A stretch of 38,541 nt of DNA from Boseongicola sp. SB0665_bin_10 (GTDB lineage: Bacteria; Pseudomonadota; Alphaproteobacteria; Rhodobacterales; Rhodobacteraceae), in assembly GCA_009838075.1 (NCBI GenBank), contig VXSG01000029.1, positions 23,131 through 61,671 of the forward strand, written 5' to 3'. Position 1 is the first letter of the stretch. Each line of letters starts with the position of its first letter. Shown one piece after another: positions 1 to 7,391 of the stretch. A program made the position numbers and the translations under genes. The notes beneath the pieces are model-generated. The model made no database searches and had not been told where the DNA came from. It saw only the letters and a list, made by a program, of their open reading frames with translations.

Positions 1-17
1 GGTTGCCTTAATGGGTT

Positions 18-536
18 ATGGGTTTAAATTTTTCGGAGGCTATGACGGCGGCCGCCAGGGGGGCCGGCGTCTGGCCCGAGGCCGCGCTTGCCGGATATCT
101 CGCAAAGCCGCGCGCGTACCTGAAAGGCACCAAGATGTCCTTTGCCGGCCTCAAGTCGGAGGACGAAATTGCCGCCACCATTGCGTATCTCAGGACATTC
201 TCGGAATCCCCCGTCGGCGTCGCAGGGGGTGACGCTTCGGCAGCCGCCCCCGAAACCGCCCCCGAAGTCGCGCTCGATTCATCGGTGCTCGACATCGAGG
301 GCGATCCGGAGTACGGCGAATACCTGTCATCCGAATGCACGACCTGCCATCGGGCGGACGGCGGTGACGACGGCATTCCGTCCATCGTGCGTTGGGGGGA
401 AGACAGGTTCGTGACGGTCATGCATGCCTACAAGCTTGGTGCGCGCGAGCATCCCGTCATGAACATGGTTGCCGGACGCCTGGGCAACGAGGAAATCGCG
501 GCTTTGGCCGCCTACTTTGCGGCTCTAGAAGACTGA
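18..536 (+). CDS. soxE: c-type cytochrome subunit of flavocytochrome c sulfide dehydrogenase (SoxE-like), 5' end missing
   Basis: This is the electron-accepting cytochrome partner of the flavoprotein that follows; the pair would oxidise sulfide in the periplasm. The visible part has two segments. Residues 1-62 are the C-terminal half of a class I cytochrome c domain, with KGTKM (Met40) as the likely axial heme ligand. After an Ala/Pro/Glu-rich linker, residues 97-172 form a second domain with one CTTCH heme site (107-111) and a Met-rich HPVMNM segment. The first domain's own CxxCH must lie left of the window. The frame is closed by a stop at 9-11, while the frame one base away reads ALMGYGFKF. 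Removing one T from the run at 29-33 would join the frames as GYGFKFSEAM, typical of this family. The ATG at 18 is therefore probably not a real start: either a sequence error or a frameshift lies here. The diheme architecture and gene order support the call. Confidence 0.75.
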   Translation: MGLNFSEAMTAAARGAGVWPEAALAGYLAKPRAYLKGTKMSFAGLKSEDEIAATIAYLRTFSESPVGVAGGDASAAAPETAPEVALDSSVLDIEGDPEYGEYLSSECTTCHRADGGDDGIPSIVRWGEDRFVTVMHAYKLGAREHPVMNMVAGRLGNEEIAALAAYFAALED

Positions 537-555
537 CAATTTCAAGGAGGGAAAC

Positions 556-1824
556 ATGTCACTGAACAGAAGATCGTTTCTGGCAAGCACGGCAGGGGCC
601 ACCGCCTCGCTTGCCGCACCCGCCGCATGGGGCGCTTCACACGGACGGCCACGCGTCGTCGTGATTGGCGGCGGCGCGGGCGGCGCGACCGCGGCGCGCT
701 ATGTTGCCAAGGACAGCGACGGCGCGATCGACGTCACGCTCGTCGAGCCAACGCGAACCTACTACACCTGCTTCTTTTCGAACCTGTACCTGGGAGGCTT
801 CAAGGAGATCTCGGACATCGGTCACGGCTACGGCACGCTTGCGAGCGCTCACGGGGTCAACGTGGTGCATGATTGGGCCGTGGACGTGGATCGGGGCGCG
901 AAGACAGCGACGCTCGCCGGCGGCGCAACGCTTGCGTATGACAAGCTGATCCTCGCGCCGGGCATCGACTTCATCGACGGGTCGGTTCCTGGCTGGGACA
1001 TCTCGGCCCAGAACAGGATGCCGCATGCCTACAAGGCCGGTTCGCAGACCGAACTTCTGAGATCCCAGCTCATGGGAATGAAGGAGGGCGGACTCTTCGT
1101 GATGGTCGCTCCGCCCAATCCCTATCGCTGTCCACCGGGGCCGTATGAGCGCGTTTCGATGGTTGCCCACTTGCTGAAGCAAAACAACCCGACGGCAAAG
1201 ATCCTGATCGCCGATCCAAAGGAGAAGTTCTCGAAGCAGGCGCTCTTCGAGGAAGGCTGGGACAAGCACTACGGCGGCATGATCAGCCGCCTCGGTCCCG
1301 ACTTCGGAGGGGGGAACGTGTCCGTCGACCCGGACGCGATGACAGTCGACATCGACGGCCAGGTCGAGAATGCCGACGTGGTCAACGTCATTCCCGCGAT
1401 GAAGGCGGGCCGTATCGCGGAAGTTGCGGGCGTCACCGAGGGCAACTGGGCACCGGTCAACGCCATCGACATGTCGAGCAAGGCGGATCCCGACGTCCAC
1501 GTCCTGGGCGACGCGAGCCAGCAGGGCGACATGCCCAAGTCGGGCTTCTCGGCAAACAGCCAGGCCAAGGTCTGCGCCAATGCCGTTCGAGGCGCCCTGA
1601 CCGGATCAAGGGTGTTCCCGCCCCGGTTCTCGAACACCTGCTGGTCGCTTATCGCAAGCAATGACGGCGTGAAGGTCGGTGCCACGTACGAGGCAACGCC
1701 GGAAAAGATCGCCAAGGTTGACGGCTTCATCAGCCAGACCGGCGAGGATGCCGCTCTCCGGAAGGCGACCTACGAGGAGTCCGAAGGCTGGTACGCGGGC
1801 ATTTCGGCGGACATATTCGGCTGA
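556..1824 (+). CDS. soxF: flavocytochrome c sulfide dehydrogenase, flavoprotein subunit (SoxF/FccB type)
   Basis: FAD enzyme that oxidises sulfide and passes electrons to the cytochrome encoded just upstream (19 bp gap). It starts at an ATG preceded by AAGGAGGG. The N-terminus carries a twin-arginine signal (NRRSFL, residues 4-9) and an Ala-rich stretch to about residue 27, so the folded flavoprotein is exported by Tat. The dinucleotide motif GGGAGG is at 38-43, and a second FAD motif, DVHVLGDA, at 313-320. Three cysteines sit where the family has its key ones: Cys72 in YYTCFF (covalent FAD link), and Cys192 in YRCPPG with Cys362 in NTCWS (redox-active pair). Length, 422 aa, is normal and the reading frame is intact. 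The activity is known for the family; whether it still works here depends on the damaged-looking partner. Confidence 0.92.
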   Translation: MSLNRRSFLASTAGATASLAAPAAWGASHGRPRVVVIGGGAGGATAARYVAKDSDGAIDVTLVEPTRTYYTCFFSNLYLGGFKEISDIGHGYGTLASAHGVNVVHDWAVDVDRGAKTATLAGGATLAYDKLILAPGIDFIDGSVPGWDISAQNRMPHAYKAGSQTELLRSQLMGMKEGGLFVMVAPPNPYRCPPGPYERVSMVAHLLKQNNPTAKILIADPKEKFSKQALFEEGWDKHYGGMISRLGPDFGGGNVSVDPDAMTVDIDGQVENADVVNVIPAMKAGRIAEVAGVTEGNWAPVNAIDMSSKADPDVHVLGDASQQGDMPKSGFSANSQAKVCANAVRGALTGSRVFPPRFSNTCWSLIASNDGVKVGATYEATPEKIAKVDGFISQTGEDAALRKATYEESEGWYAGISADIFG

Positions 1825-1854
1825 ACCGCCGTCCGAAATGGATGCCGGGCCGAT

Positions 1855-1882
1855 CGCCCCGGGGATGAAGCTTCCCGGGGCG
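1855..1882. terminator. hairpin between convergent soxF and FAH-family genes
   Basis: A 9-bp perfect stem (CGCCCCGGG / CCCGGGGCG), extended by a G-T and an A-T pair, closes a 6-nt loop. It lies 31 bp after the soxF stop and 59 bp from the end of the opposing gene. There is no T-run on either side, so it would be a weak or Rho-assisted terminator, but its place between converging genes fits a two-way terminator. Confidence 0.6.
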
Positions 1883-1940
1883 TTGACCGTTGCGGGGCGA
1901 TTGAATCGGCGAACCGCGCCCCAGGATTCAAGGACGGTGG

Positions 1941-3083
1941 TCAGACCAGGTTTCGGGCTGCAAGATTGCGCATGAGATCAGCCAGCCCGAAGTTCCAGGG
2001 AGGACACTCGGTCGATAGCCGAACGGTGTTCTGCAGGACGCCAAGCTCCCTGGACGAGATCGTGACCCGGTCGCCCAGCTTGTGCGTGAATCCCTGGCCG
2101 GGTTCGTCCCGGTCCTCGATGGGCGCGAACAGGGTGCCGAGAAAGAGCACGAACCCGTCCGGGTACTGATGATGTCGGCCGATGACCTGCGCGATGAGAT
2201 CGAGGGGGTCCCGGCTGATTTCGGACATGAGGCTTCGGCCTTCCAGCACGAACCCGTCCTCGCCCTCGACGCGCAGGTTCAGCTCGGCACTGCGCACGTC
2301 ATCCATGGAATAGGTCTCGTCAAAAAGGCGGATCATGGGGCCGATGGCGCAGCTCGCGTTGTTGTCCTTGGCCATTGGAAGCAGGAGAGCCGAACGTCCT
2401 TCGACATCCCGCAAGTTGACATCGTTGCCAAGCGTCGCGCCTTGGCACGTTCCCCTCGAATTCACGGCAAGTACAATCTCGGGCTCAGGATTGTTCCAGG
2501 TCGACACGGGGTGGAGGCCGATGTCCGCGCCCGTGCCGACGGATGACAGCGGCTGTGCCTTGGAAAAGACTTCCGCATCGGGCCCGATGCCGACCTCGAG
2601 ATATTGCGACCAGAGACCCTCGGCGACCAGTTCCTGTTTCACTTGCGTCGCCTTCTCCGATCCGGCCACGATTTCATTGAGCGTGTTGCCGAGAATCCCG
2701 TGCACGCGGCTTCTCACCGCTTCCGCCCTGGCCGGGTCTCCGGCGGCCTGTTCCTCGATCACGCGTTCGACCATGGATCGGGCAAAGGTCACGCCGCAGG
2801 CCTTGACGGCCTGAAGGTCGCACGGGGCCAGCCAGGACTGGCCGTCGTTCCGCCCCGATGCGCCGCGCAGCGCGTCAGGAAGGCCGATGGCCTCGCCCTC
2901 CGAGCTGCGCACATGGGCAACCGGATCATCCATCTCCAGCATGTCCCGGACCGTCGGTGCGCTTCGCGACGTGATGTCAACCAGTTTGCCGGCCCGCAAC
3001 GTCACGACGCACGGGCCAATGCCCGATCGCCAAATGCGCCCGATCCAGGTGCCGGAGGTCTCTTCGTCCGAAAACATCGTCAT
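1941..3083 (-). CDS. fumarylacetoacetate hydrolase (FAH) family protein, probable 2-keto-3-deoxy sugar-acid dehydratase/hydrolase
   Basis: Last gene of the minus-strand operon with the RraA-like protein and the IlvD-type dehydratase. The C-terminal two thirds show FAH-fold features: acidic metal ligands in PEPEIVLAV and GNDVNLRD, and the KDNNASCAIGP segment matching the family's K-x-D...C-x-(L/I)-GP motif. FAH proteins with an extended N-terminus (about 380 aa, as here) often sit beside pentonate dehydratases and act on 2-keto-3-deoxy acids; that role is inferred from context. The start at 3083 overlaps the RraA stop as ATGA. A second ATG two codons on (3077) has better spacing from the AAGAAGG box, so the true start may be there. 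The long C-terminal part after the FAH core (RDPLDLIAQVIGRHHQYPDG) is also typical of this subfamily. Confidence 0.82.
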   Translation of the reverse strand: MTMFSDEETSGTWIGRIWRSGIGPCVVTLRAGKLVDITSRSAPTVRDMLEMDDPVAHVRSSEGEAIGLPDALRGASGRNDGQSWLAPCDLQAVKACGVTFARSMVERVIEEQAAGDPARAEAVRSRVHGILGNTLNEIVAGSEKATQVKQELVAEGLWSQYLEVGIGPDAEVFSKAQPLSSVGTGADIGLHPVSTWNNPEPEIVLAVNSRGTCQGATLGNDVNLRDVEGRSALLLPMAKDNNASCAIGPMIRLFDETYSMDDVRSAELNLRVEGEDGFVLEGRSLMSEISRDPLDLIAQVIGRHHQYPDGFVLFLGTLFAPIEDRDEPGQGFTHKLGDRVTISSRELGVLQNTVRLSTECPPWNFGLADLMRNLAARNLV

Positions 3084-3796
3084 CGCCTTCTTGCCGCGCG
3101 CCAAGCCTCGAACCTCTCGACGGTCTCCTGGCGAGTTGCAGGGTAGAGCCCGATGATCGTCTCCCCGGCGCGAACCCGTTCCACCACGAACGTCTCGTAT
3201 TCGGTCATCTCGCGGGCTTCGTTCGCCACCTCCTCGGCAAGATGCGCCGGAATCACGATCACGCCATTGTCGTCGCCCACGACGATGTCGCCCGGAAACA
3301 CCGGTGCATCGCCGCAGCCAACCGGACAGTTGATCTCGATCGCTTCGTGATGCGTGAGATTGGTTGGTGCCGAAGGGCGCTGGTGATAGGCGGGAATGTC
3401 CAAGGCGCCGATGGCTTGCGAGTCCCTGAATCCGCCGTCCGTCACGACGCCCTCTCCGCCTCGAACCATGAGCCGCGTGACCAGGATGTCGCCCGCGCTT
3501 GCTGCCCGCGTGTCGCTCCTGCTGTCCATGACAAGGACGTGACCAGGCGGGCAGGTCTCGATCGCGTGACGTTGCGGATGCCTGGGGTTCTGGAACTCGG
3601 AAAGCTGGTTCCTGTCCTCGCGCGCGGGCATGTAGCGCAGCGTAAAGGCGGGTCCGACCATGTTGCGGCCCTTGGGGGCCACAGGGGTGACGCCCTGAAC
3701 GACCTGTCGTCTCAGGCCCCTCTTGAACAGTGCGGTGGCCAGCGTCGCCACCGACACGTGCCGGAGCGTCTCAATCGCATCGTCTGAAATCTTCAT
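3080..3796 (-). CDS. RraA-like / 4-hydroxy-4-methyl-2-oxoglutarate aldolase family protein
   Basis: Protein of about 238 aa in the RraA/HMG-aldolase fold. Family motifs are visible: the substrate-loop region VVTDGGFRDSQAIGALDIP, with the conserved R-D pair, and PGDIVVGDDNGVIVIP near the C-terminus. Members called RraA regulate RNase E in enterobacteria, but proteins with this sequence and this neighbourhood are more likely metal-dependent class II pyruvate aldolases or related lyases of sugar-acid breakdown. Start chosen at the ATG at 3796 because GAGGGA sits about 6 nt upstream; another ATG ten codons earlier has no such box. It lies 83 bp downstream of the dehydratase gene, and its stop overlaps the FAH gene start (ATGA), indicating translational coupling. 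Confidence 0.85.
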   Translation of the reverse strand: MKISDDAIETLRHVSVATLATALFKRGLRRQVVQGVTPVAPKGRNMVGPAFTLRYMPAREDRNQLSEFQNPRHPQRHAIETCPPGHVLVMDSRSDTRAASAGDILVTRLMVRGGEGVVTDGGFRDSQAIGALDIPAYHQRPSAPTNLTHHEAIEINCPVGCGDAPVFPGDIVVGDDNGVIVIPAHLAEEVANEAREMTEYETFVVERVRAGETIIGLYPATRQETVERFEAWRAARRR

Positions 3797-3879
3797 TCGC
3801 GTCCCTCGTTCTCCGCAAATTTCCATGACCCGGTCGAAAGGTCAGGCGCGCACCGAGTGGGTCCGTGATTCCCTTCGCG

Positions 3880-5613
3880 TCAGTTGATTTCCGGTTCGGG
3901 AACCGGACCTCCGAAATCCGTGCGCAGGAAATCGAAGTCGCATCCCTTGTCCGCCTGCTCGACGTGCCGGGCGAACATCCAGCCATAGCCGCGTTCGTAG
4001 CGCGGTTCGGGCGGCTTCCATTCCGTGCGGCGCCGTTCGAGTTCCTCGTCGGACACCTTCACGTTGAGCGTGCGCTTCGGAATGTCCATCTCGATGACGT
4101 CCCCGTCCCTGATCAGTGCCAAGGGTCCGCCGATGAAGGCCTCGGGGGCCACATGCAGGATGCAGGCGCCGTAGGACGTGCCTGACATCCGGGCATCCGA
4201 AAGCCGCACCATGTCGCGGCATCCTTGCTTGAGCAGTGCCTTCGGCATCGGGATCATGCCCCATTCCGGCATGCCCGGACCGCCCTGAGGTCCCGCGTTG
4301 CGGAGAACGAGCACGTGATCCGGCGTCATGGGGTAGTTCTCGTCGTCAATGATCTTGCGCAGTTCGGCGTAGCTGTCTGCAACGATCGCCGGACCGGCGT
4401 GGGCCTGGAACTTCGGGTCCATGGCCGCAGGCTTGATCACTGCGCCGTCCGGCGCGAGATTGCCCCGCAGAACTGCCAGCGAACCCTCGTGATAGACCGG
4501 GTTCGACAAGGGCCGAATGACATCATCGTTGTAGTTCACCGCCTCCAGAATACCCTCGCCAAGTGACTTGCCGGTGACGGTGATTGCCGTGAGGTGGAGG
4601 TGGGCGCTGACTTCCTTCATCAACGCTGGCAGGCCGCCCGCGTAGAAGAAGTCTTCCATCAGGTATTCCGTGCCGCTTGGCCGGACATTCGCCAGCACCG
4701 GAACGTCGTGGCCAATCGCGTCTATTTCGTCGAGTCCCCAGTCGATGCCGGCTCGGCGGGCCATGGCAATGAGGTGGATTATGGCGTTTGTCGAGCAACC
4801 GGTGGCCATGGCCACGACGGTGGCGTTTCGCACGGCTGCGGCAGTCACGACCTTTCCGGGGGTCAGGTCTTCCCAGACCATTTCGACGGCGCGGCGGCCG
4901 CATGCCGCGGCCATGCGCTTGTGCGCTGCATCGGGCGCAGGAATCGACGACGCGCCCGGCAGCGTGAGGCCAAACCCTTCCGCGATCGACATCATCGTGG
5001 AGGCCGTGCCCATCGTCATGCACGTACCGTAGCTGCGCGCAATGCCGCCTTGGACGCCGTCCCACTCCGCCTTGTCGACGGTCCCCGCGCGGCGCGCATC
5101 CCAGTATTTCCAGACATCCGTGCCCGAGCCCAGCGTCTTGCCGGCATGGTTGCCCCTCAGCATCGCTCCGGCCGGCATGAAGATGAAAGGGAGGCCCATC
5201 GAGATCGCGCCCATGACGAGGGCGGGGGTGGACTTGTCGCAGCCTCCCATCAGGACGGCGCCATCGACCGGATGCGAGCGCAGGGCTTCCTCCACCTCGA
5301 TCGCGCCCATGTTGCGATAGAGCATCGAGGTGGGCTTGAGGAGCTGCTCGGAAAAGTCGTGCACGGGCAGTTCGGCGGGCATGCCGCCCGCCTGCAGGAT
5401 GCCGCGCCGAACCCAGTCAGCGCGGTCCCTGAGGTGGTGGTGGCACGGCGACAGATCGGACCACGTGTTGATGATGGCAATGACGGGCTTTCCCTCCCAG
5501 TCTTCGCGGGACAGGCCCATCTGCATCGCGCGGCTCCGGTGCCCCATGGACCTCAGGTCGTCCGGCCTGAACCACCGGGCGGATCGCAGGTCTTCGTATT
5601 GTTTCACGGCCAA
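3880..5613 (-). CDS. IlvD/Edd family dehydratase, L-arabinonate dehydratase type
   Basis: Iron-sulfur dehydratase that converts a sugar acid to its 2-keto-3-deoxy form; the family also contains dihydroxy-acid dehydratase (IlvD) and 6-phosphogluconate dehydratase (Edd). The three cluster cysteines are Cys57 (SPCHHH), Cys125 (GGCDKSTP) and Cys198 (GTCMTMGTAST). The Ser of the RMSGTSYG motif near residue 480 is the conserved catalytic base. The 577-aa length matches the pentonate-dehydratase branch. The frame begins with TTG at 5613, with GGAG 8 nt upstream; a GTG two codons later is an alternative, and there is no ATG nearby. It is the first gene of an operon with the RraA-like and FAH-family genes and is divergent from a TRAP transporter. 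Substrate (L-arabinonate, D-xylonate, D-fuconate or other) cannot be told from sequence alone. Its 5' end has a degenerate copy at 16264-16559. Confidence 0.9.
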   Translation of the reverse strand: MAVKQYEDLRSARWFRPDDLRSMGHRSRAMQMGLSREDWEGKPVIAIINTWSDLSPCHHHLRDRADWVRRGILQAGGMPAELPVHDFSEQLLKPTSMLYRNMGAIEVEEALRSHPVDGAVLMGGCDKSTPALVMGAISMGLPFIFMPAGAMLRGNHAGKTLGSGTDVWKYWDARRAGTVDKAEWDGVQGGIARSYGTCMTMGTASTMMSIAEGFGLTLPGASSIPAPDAAHKRMAAACGRRAVEMVWEDLTPGKVVTAAAVRNATVVAMATGCSTNAIIHLIAMARRAGIDWGLDEIDAIGHDVPVLANVRPSGTEYLMEDFFYAGGLPALMKEVSAHLHLTAITVTGKSLGEGILEAVNYNDDVIRPLSNPVYHEGSLAVLRGNLAPDGAVIKPAAMDPKFQAHAGPAIVADSYAELRKIIDDENYPMTPDHVLVLRNAGPQGGPGMPEWGMIPMPKALLKQGCRDMVRLSDARMSGTSYGACILHVAPEAFIGGPLALIRDGDVIEMDIPKRTLNVKVSDEELERRRTEWKPPEPRYERGYGWMFARHVEQADKGCDFDFLRTDFGGPVPEPEIN

Positions 5614-5693
5614 TGCACTTGCTCCGTATTGGCGTTTCCGGTTGCGTGCGCTTCCGCGTCCGATCCTGCCTTCGTCCTGGCCTGTTGTCCATT
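5398..5693 (-). repeat. intact copy of a dispersed repeat covering the dehydratase 5' end and upstream region
   Basis: This stretch aligns without net gaps to 16264-16559 (constant offset 10,866). It covers about 70 codons of the dehydratase plus about 80 bp upstream of its start. Similarity is roughly two thirds by eye and continues into the non-coding part (for example the shared GGCGTTTCC block and TCCATT at the far end). It is an old segmental duplication, not a mobile element. Confidence 0.7.
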
Positions 5694-5889
5694 AAGTGTT
5701 CCGATCCGGCTCACGCCATGGGCCGGTCAAGGTCTTCCGGCGAATGCAGGAGATCACACCCACGGCCGCGGGTTGCCTTGACGCGAGCGGCCAGAGTCGC
5801 CACACAGGAACGGAGGCGGGCTCTGTTCGAAGTCAACTCCGGGCAGGCAAGCCTGCGCTTGACTGGGATTAGTCAAAAGGGAGGAGACC
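5614..5889. promoter_or_regulatory. divergent regulatory region with candidate operators
   Basis: This 276-bp spacer separates the dehydratase operon (minus) from the TRAP operon (plus) and must hold both promoters. Near the TRAP side are a tight palindrome, GCAGGC-AA-GCCTGC (5843-5856), and TTGACT-6-AGTCAA (5859-5876), with a further AGTCAA at 5831-5836. A weaker GGCCGC...GCGGCC pair is at 5764-5769 and 5787-5792. Such symmetric sites suit a GntR- or LacI-type repressor. No regulator gene is adjacent in the window. The assignment as operators is inference. Confidence 0.4.
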
Positions 5890-6876
5890 ATGACTGTCAT
5901 CAGATCCATCTTCGGCGGCCTGGCCGCGCTTGCCATCGGAGCGATGGCACATGCCGAGGAACTCAAGCTCGCGCACTTCGCTTCCATTAAGTATCACTTG
6001 CACCTCGAAATGTTCGTGCCGCTTGCGGAAAAGCTGGCGGAAGCGACGGACGGTGCGACGACCATACGCGTCTATCCGGGCGGCGAGCTTGGTCCGGGTC
6101 CGGCAAAGCAGTATGACCGTGTCATCGACGGAGTGGCCGACATCGTTTACTCCCTTCCGGGCTATACGGCGTCACAGTTCAAGAAGACCCTGCTGGTCGA
6201 GGTTCCGGGCATCGTGAAGCCGGGTGTCAACAAGACCGAGGCGATCTGGGCAAATGTTGACATGCTCGACAAGGAATTCCGCCGCGTCGTGCTCCTGGGA
6301 CTCTGGACGGCCGGCGACGCCATGCTGTTGATGCACGAAAAGAAGGTGGAAGCGCTTTCCGATCTGGAGGGCCTGAAGATTCGCGTGCCGTCCAAGAACA
6401 CCGGCCGCCTCGTCGAAGCCTGGGGCGCAACCGCAGTTTCCATGCCGATCACGCAGGTCTACCAGTCGCTGGATACCGGCGTCGTTGACGGCGTGCTCGT
6501 GGATGCCTCCGTGCTGACAAGCTTCAAGCTTGGCGAAGTGATCAAGCATATCACCGTTGGCATGAACGCCACGAACTCCCTGTTCATGCTGATCATGAAT
6601 CGGGACAGCTGGGATGCGCTGGACGCGGACACGCAGGCCAAGTTGAGAGACCTGACCGGCGCCGAGATGTCCGAAGGCGGCCGAGTCACAATGACGAACG
6701 CCTCCGAAAGGGCGCTGGAAAAGTGGATTGCCGAAGGGGGTGAGGTCCACACGCTTTCGGCAGAGGCTGCCGCCGCGTTCAACGCGGCGAGCGACAGCCT
6801 TGCCGCCGAAGTGATTGCGGAACTTGATGCCGAAGGCATCGACGCCACTGCGTGGGCCGCCGCGTTGCGGCAGTAA
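5890..6876 (+). CDS. TRAP transporter solute-binding protein (DctP family), system 1
   Basis: Periplasmic receptor of a TRAP transporter. Residues 1-22 form a Sec signal peptide ending AHA before EELKLAHF. The mature part has the family's order: DIVYSLPGYT near residue 80, and GLKIRVPSKNTGRLVEAWGA around 160-180, which contains the conserved Arg that binds the substrate carboxylate. A GGGAGGAG ribosome site lies just before the ATG. The stop shares its last A with the start of the small membrane subunit gene. Divergent transcription from a sugar-acid dehydratase operon suggests that the ligand is a sugar acid or other monocarboxylate. Length 328 aa is normal. Confidence 0.93.
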   Translation: MTVIRSIFGGLAALAIGAMAHAEELKLAHFASIKYHLHLEMFVPLAEKLAEATDGATTIRVYPGGELGPGPAKQYDRVIDGVADIVYSLPGYTASQFKKTLLVEVPGIVKPGVNKTEAIWANVDMLDKEFRRVVLLGLWTAGDAMLLMHEKKVEALSDLEGLKIRVPSKNTGRLVEAWGATAVSMPITQVYQSLDTGVVDGVLVDASVLTSFKLGEVIKHITVGMNATNSLFMLIMNRDSWDALDADTQAKLRDLTGAEMSEGGRVTMTNASERALEKWIAEGGEVHTLSAEAAAAFNAASDSLAAEVIAELDAEGIDATAWAAALRQ

Positions 6877-7391
6877 TGGCTGAAGACCAAGGCAGCTTTT
6901 CGGGCGCTTGGGGGTCCCCTGAGCGCCTTCTCAAAGGGGTCGCCCTCTTGGGCGGCCTCGTCCTTTTCGGGTTGGTGCTGCTGGTCAGCACCTCCGTGTT
7001 CGCCCGTTACGTGCTCAATCAGCCCATTCTCGGCGACCAGGAACTGGTTGAAATCGGAATGGCGCTGGTGGTCATGGCCGCGATGCCGCTCACAACGTTT
7101 CAGAACGGGCACATCCGGGTGGACATCCTGGATCACAGGATCGGCGCACTGGGCAGGTTCGTGGGCGACGTCTTCGCCCGCGTCGTCTCCTGCATCGTGC
7201 TCTTTCTCCTGGTCCGGAAGTCCTGGGACAAGATGCTGGATGCCCACGAGTACGGCGACGTGACCAACATGATAGAGATTCCGGTTTCGATTGCATATGG
7301 CGCCATTACCTTTGGCATGGGCCTTTTCGCAGTGGTTCTCGCCGTCCAGTTGGTTGGACAGTTTCTGCAAGGTGTTGCCGACCATGAGTGA
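6876..7391 (+). CDS. TRAP transporter small permease subunit (DctQ family), system 1
   Basis: Protein of 171 aa with four predicted membrane spans (about residues 24-44, 58-75, 95-115 and 138-158), as in DctQ subunits. Conserved features include VFARYVLNQPILGDQELVE in the first third. It links the binding protein to the large permease. The ATG overlaps the preceding TAA by one base, and the following gene starts 8 bp before its stop, so all three subunits are translationally coupled. Confidence 0.9.
   Translation: MAEDQGSFSGAWGSPERLLKGVALLGGLVLFGLVLLVSTSVFARYVLNQPILGDQELVEIGMALVVMAAMPLTTFQNGHIRVDILDHRIGALGRFVGDVFARVVSCIVLFLLVRKSWDKMLDAHEYGDVTNMIEIPVSIAYGAITFGMGLFAVVLAVQLVGQFLQGVADHE

Noticed and set aside
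4594-5781. Plus-strand open frame of 395 codons opposite the dehydratase
   Set aside because: Shadow of the dehydratase gene, whose own frame has all cluster cysteines and motifs.
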